Of a DNA stretch of 64,000 nt, positions 61,204-64,000 are shown piece by piece. Under the pieces are notes generated by a model. It saw only the letters and a program-made list of their open reading frames with translations, ran no database searches and was not told the origin of the DNA. This DNA is from Chloroflexota bacterium (GTDB taxonomy: Bacteria; Chloroflexota; UBA6077; FW602-bin22). Where the stretch lies: assembly GCA_004297775.1 (NCBI GenBank), contig SCUE01000019.1, positions 124,001-188,000 of the forward strand, read 5' to 3'. The translations under genes and the position numbers were made by a program. Positions within the stretch are counted from its first letter, which is position 1; the number at the start of each line of letters is the position of its first letter.

Positions 61204-61464
61204 ATGGCACTCGCCGGGTCAGTCGGTTTCGGCACGCGGCTTCGCGAACTCGAACTCCTGAGGCCCCCAGGGCCACCCGGACGTGGAATTGGCCGGTCGA
61301 ACTCCGGCGCCGATGGCGGAGCGCCGACGAACCCAAATAGCGCGATCAGCGTCGCGCAAGGCGCCGCTCTGGCGCGCGCCTCCGCGAACCCGACGCTGTC
61401 CAATCCTGGCGTACAGGGCGCCGCCCAGGATGGACCCGGCGGTCGTATCGACGTTCGCATCTAG
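61204..61464 (+). CDS. Hypothetical low-complexity protein, 86 aa
   Basis: I do not recognise this protein. It is 86 residues, rich in Gly, Ala, Pro, Asn and Arg, and ends GGRIDVRI. No signal peptide or cysteine. Support for it being real is the -10 box 7 bp before the ATG and its similarity in composition and end to the gene at 14916. It lies just before the tRNA-Trp promoter. Confidence 0.5.
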   Translation: MALAGSVGFGTRLRELELLRPPGPPGRGIGRSNSGADGGAPTNPNSAISVAQGAALARASANPTLSNPGVQGAAQDGPGGRIDVRI

Positions 61465-61470
61465 CGGCGG

Positions 61471-61476
61471 TATAAT
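61471..61476 (+). promoter_or_regulatory. -10 TATAAT of tRNA-Trp
   Basis: TATAAT lies 10 bp before the 5' end of mature tRNA-Trp, so the primary transcript would start only a few nucleotides before the tRNA. Confidence 0.6.
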
Positions 61477-61486
61477 CCGACCGTCT

Positions 61487-61559
61487 AGGAGCGTAGCTCA
61501 GTTGGTAGAGCAGCGGTTTCCAAAACCGCCGGTCGGGGGTTCGAACCCCTCCGCTCCTG
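61487..61559 (+). tRNA. tRNA-Trp (CCA)
   Basis: A 73-nt cloverleaf: acceptor AGGAGCG/CGCTCCT, D stem GCTC/GAGC, anticodon stem GCGGT/ACCGC with loop TTCCAAA (anticodon CCA), T stem GGGGG/CCCTC around TTCGAAC. A1-U72 and discriminator G73 are the TrpRS identity bases. CCA is not encoded. It is the substrate of the trpS product encoded at 4862. Confidence 0.97.
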
Positions 61560-61628
61560 CCCATCTCCTGTCATTGGTTTGACCCGACGCGTGCGAGTCC
61601 GCGCGAACGCGGGCGTGGAGTTCAGCCC

Positions 61629-62732
61629 ATGAAGCACCGGCGCGTCTCAGTTCTCCAGTTCCTGACCGAAAGCCGCCTGAACATCTTGGTGGTGTTCTTG
61701 CCGGTTGCGCTGGTCCTTCGTTTGAGCGGCGGGAGCGACGTTCTGGTTTTTGTCGCTTCGGCGCTGGCAATCATTCCGCTGGCCGGAATCATCGGTCACG
61801 CCACCGACGAGATCGCGAAGTACGTCGGTCCAGGCGTCGGCGGATTCCTGAACGCAACTTTCGGCAACGCGACCGAATTGATCATCGTTCTGCTTGCGCT
61901 CGATCGCGGTCTGACCGAGGTCGTGAAAGCGTCCCTAAGCGGCAGCATTCTGGGGAACATCCTGCTCGTACTCGGCCTGGCGATGCTCGTCGGCGGATGG
62001 GGACGGGTCAAGCAGGTGTTCAACCGAACGCACGCCGGCGCCAGCGCGGTGATGCTGGTGCTGGCAGTCGTCGCACTCGTGATGCCGGACATCTTTGCCT
62101 TGACGGTTGGCGAGCACGATGGGCCGCGCGTCATGCAGATGAGCATCCTGGTATCGATCGTGATGCTCATCACGTATGTCGCCAGCCTCGTTTTCTCGTT
62201 GCGCACCCACCGAGAGATCCTGACGACGGTTGGGCACGCCGAAACTGAACCTCCGCGACTTCGACGCGGACCTGCGATTGCACTCCTTGCCGTTGCGACG
62301 GTCGCGACCGCTGTCGCGGCGGAAACTCTCGTCGGCGTCATCGAGCCGACTGGCAGAGCGCTTGGGTTATCCGAGTTCTTCATCGGTATCGTTGTGGTCG
62401 CCATCATCGGCAACGCGGCCGAGCACTTCGCGGCCGTCTGGCTTGCGCGCGACAACAAGATGGATCTCGCCGTCACCATCGCGGTCAGTTCGGGGACTCA
62501 GATCGCTCTGCTCGTCGCGCCGATCGCGGTGCTCGCTTCAGTCGCCATGGGCCATCCCATGGCTCTCGTCTTCAACCATTTCGAGCTCGGTGCATTGATG
62601 ATGTCTGTCATCGCGGTCGCGTTTGCGACGATGGACGGCGAGTCCAATTGGTTTGAAGGCGTCCAGCTACTCGCGATCTACGCGATTATGGCAATCGTGT
62701 TCTTCTTCGTGCCGGGGTCAGCCATCCATTGA
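61629..62732 (+). CDS. Calcium/proton exchanger (CaCA/Cax family)
   Basis: A 367-residue membrane antiporter with about 11 helices. The two alpha repeats hold the ion-selectivity motifs: NATFGNATELIIVLLAL and VAIIGNAAEHFAAVWLA, each with an essential Glu (E in GNATE and GNAAEH). The linker between is acidic (GEHDGPR). It likely removes Ca2+ from the cytoplasm in exchange for H+. The ATG follows the tRNA-Trp gene by 69 bp. Confidence 0.93.
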   Translation: MKHRRVSVLQFLTESRLNILVVFLPVALVLRLSGGSDVLVFVASALAIIPLAGIIGHATDEIAKYVGPGVGGFLNATFGNATELIIVLLALDRGLTEVVKASLSGSILGNILLVLGLAMLVGGWGRVKQVFNRTHAGASAVMLVLAVVALVMPDIFALTVGEHDGPRVMQMSILVSIVMLITYVASLVFSLRTHREILTTVGHAETEPPRLRRGPAIALLAVATVATAVAAETLVGVIEPTGRALGLSEFFIGIVVVAIIGNAAEHFAAVWLARDNKMDLAVTIAVSSGTQIALLVAPIAVLASVAMGHPMALVFNHFELGALMMSVIAVAFATMDGESNWFEGVQLLAIYAIMAIVFFFVPGSAIH

Positions 62733-62745
62733 GTGGTCGATCGAG

Positions 62746-63432
62746 CTAGAGCGCTAGCCGGCCGGGCATTTCGACCGGAGCGACGAGATCAGGTCCATCG
62801 TTGACATGACTCGACACGGCCGAGCTCACGGGGAAAGCCTCCATCGCTTCGGCCTGGTATGGCTGCAAGAGACGCTCGATCTCGGTGACGTCGTGCCAAT
62901 CCGGATCGAGCCAGCAATCTTCGTCGTCTCGGTGCAGGATCACCGGCATGCGGTCGTGGATCGCGCCGGTGACGGCGTTTGGGGCCGTCGTGATGATCGC
63001 GCAGGTTGCGGGGTGATCGTCGCTTGGTCCGGTCGCGAGGCCAGCGAACCCGAACAAGCCGCCACTCTTCAGGCGAATGAAGTACGGCTGCTTGCGTTTC
63101 GCGCCCGGAACCACTGCCCACTCGTAGAAGCCGTCCGCCGGGATGAGGCAGCGACCGCGTTCAAGCGCGCGGCGGAACAGCTTGCTTTTGGCAATACCCT
63201 CCGCGCGCGCGTTGATCGGCGGAGGCCGCGTGGCGGTCTCGCGCATCCAGGCCGGTTGGAATCCCCACCGCGCTTCGACGAGCGCCCGACCGACTGGCTT
63301 CTCGACCACCATCGGGATCATCTGGCTCGGTGCGATATTGAATCGCGGCACGATCCGGGTTTCCGTCATCGGCGTAAGGGTGAAACGCAGCCGGATCGCC
63401 TCCGGGTCGGTCAGTGTGTAGCGTCCGCACAT
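62746..63432 (-). CDS. SRAP-domain protein (YedK/HMCES family)
   Basis: A 228-residue SOS-response-associated peptidase. The protein starts MCGRYTL, so after Met removal Cys2 is the nucleophile that crosslinks to abasic sites in single-stranded DNA. Other key residues are Asn in PINARAEGI, Glu in PADGFYEW and His in IHDRMPVIL. The ATG at 63432 is the only start that gives an N-terminal Cys; the longer frame is rejected. It shields abasic sites during replication. Confidence 0.95.
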   Translation of the reverse strand: MCGRYTLTDPEAIRLRFTLTPMTETRIVPRFNIAPSQMIPMVVEKPVGRALVEARWGFQPAWMRETATRPPPINARAEGIAKSKLFRRALERGRCLIPADGFYEWAVVPGAKRKQPYFIRLKSGGLFGFAGLATGPSDDHPATCAIITTAPNAVTGAIHDRMPVILHRDDEDCWLDPDWHDVTEIERLLQPYQAEAMEAFPVSSAVSSHVNDGPDLVAPVEMPGRLAL

Positions 63433-63484
63433 CGGCGGTGAGGATATGCGACGGCGCCGCAACATCACCCGAAGTGGTCCGAGA

Positions 63485-64000
63485 TCAAGGAGTCCTCGAA
63501 GGCGGCTTTGGAGCCGGCGTTGGTAAAGCCGGACGTGGGCCGTGATAGCCGCACTGGTCGCCGTATTTTGCCACGAGCCGCGTCTTGAGTTCCTGTGGAT
63601 CCTGAGCGAGCAGCCTCTGTATCTCGTTCAGGTCGATTTCCGTTGCGTTTGTCGGTTTCTCCTTGCCGTTGGGGCCGTGGAACGATTCCCACACCATCAC
63701 CTGATTCCGAAATGCCCGCAACTCGGCCTCGAAGCATCGTGCCGGATCCCGTTCGTCGAGCGTCAGCCCCTGGGCGTGCTCCCAGGCGTGCGTCGCCTCG
63801 TGGGCCATCGCCGCGGTCAGGACGCGGACGTCCACGCTCAGCAGATCGACGTTCACGCGGATTTCACGAGCTCCAAAGCTGTAGAGCGCGACGGTGCTTG
63901 GATCATCCATCTCGGCCGCGCGGACTCCGATCTTCTGTTCGTGGATCGTGTCGGCGAGGTACTTCGTTCGCGCCTCTCGCCGCATCAGCCACAGCGCCGG
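63485..64000 (-). CDS. HExxH putative zinc metallopeptidase (5' end outside window)
   Basis: The frame is open to the right end of the window, so the N-terminus is missing. At least 171 residues are present. The segment MAHEATHAWEHAQG carries HEATH (HExxH) for zinc and catalysis, and a downstream Glu in FEAELRAF may be the third ligand. The C-terminus is Pro-rich (PALPTPAPKPPS). I do not know the family. An ATG at 63985 is internal, since upstream codons (PALWL) continue the frame. It lies 53 bp before the SRAP gene. Confidence 0.6.
   Translation of the reverse strand, partial: PALWLMRREARTKYLADTIHEQKIGVRAAEMDDPSTVALYSFGAREIRVNVDLLSVDVRVLTAAMAHEATHAWEHAQGLTLDERDPARCFEAELRAFRNQVMVWESFHGPNGKEKPTNATEIDLNEIQRLLAQDPQELKTRLVAKYGDQCGYHGPRPALPTPAPKPPSRTP

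Noticed and set aside
61487-61559. tRNA-Trp as evidence of a regulatory link to the trp operon
   Set aside because: It lies 55 kb away with its own promoter; co-occurrence in the window is most likely chance.
1-64000. CRISPR arrays, insertion sequences, phage or integrase genes
   Set aside because: No direct-repeat/spacer pattern, no transposase or integrase motifs, and no terminal inverted repeats were seen.

Overview
This window is a GC-rich, gene-dense chromosomal segment from a bacterium. The best guess is the phylum Chloroflexota. The evidence is a fused heme A synthase/heme O synthase (CtaA-CtaB), a caa3-type cytochrome oxidase operon, large membrane glycosyltransferase-like proteins with external beta-sandwich tails, many lipoproteins without any outer-membrane genes, and very frequent GTG/TTG starts. 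No rRNA, phage, transposase or CRISPR array is visible. The assignment is an inference from gene content; no marker-gene phylogeny was possible.

Layout. 1-1119: the 3'-truncated start of a MoaD-MoaE fusion and two unknown genes. 1156-6665: a tryptophan operon, trpD-C-F-B-trpS-A, with the tRNA ligase gene inserted between trpB and trpA. 6662-15731: an ACT-domain protein, an HlyD-like adaptor, an oxidoreductase, a DUF971 protein, secreted and lipoprotein genes, a cupin, a subtilisin-like protease, a DUF815 ATPase and PncC/CinA. 15741-27384, all on the minus strand: a respiratory block (blue-copper lipoprotein, cox2-cytochrome c, cox1, cox3, cox4, ctaG, sco, ctaA-ctaB) followed by an MFS transporter and a glycosyltransferase-like protein. 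27477-31488: two paralogous HpcH/HpaI-type aldolases flanking an adenylate/guanylate cyclase and a flavin reductase-like protein. 31591-36223: membrane proteins, an SDR epimerase and pyruvate kinase. 37170-44802: a second membrane glycosyltransferase-like protein, a DUF3604 protein, a P-loop kinase-like protein, a Rieske fusion protein and ribosomal protein bL25. 44980-45650: two head-to-head toxin-antitoxin modules in which both antitoxins look intact and both toxins are broken. 45771-57383: a third HpcH/HpaI aldolase, tRNA-Asp, PolX, a GT2 and a methyltransferase, GrpE, a DMT transporter, an MBL hydrolase, a third large membrane protein and an FAD oxidoreductase. 57384-64000: a lipoprotein, NUDIX, RecN and TlyA, a tiny unknown gene, tRNA-Trp, a Ca2+/H+ exchanger, an SRAP protein and a 5'-truncated HExxH protein.

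How the genes work together. The trp genes cover anthranilate to tryptophan plus charging of tRNA-Trp (trpE and trpG are not here). The cox block encodes an oxidase, its probable small copper electron carrier, copper delivery (Sco, CtaG) and heme A synthesis. RecN and TlyA form the familiar repair/rRNA-methylation pair.

The most noteworthy observations are: (1) a double toxin-antitoxin locus with decayed VapC-like and ParE-like toxins, the first explicable by a deletion between 5-bp repeats; (2) a pyruvate kinase whose conserved N-terminus can only be reached from a non-canonical start, probably CTG; (3) a recurring -10 box 5-9 bp before start codons with no Shine-Dalgarno sequence, implying leaderless mRNAs; and (4) trpS inserted between trpB and trpA.
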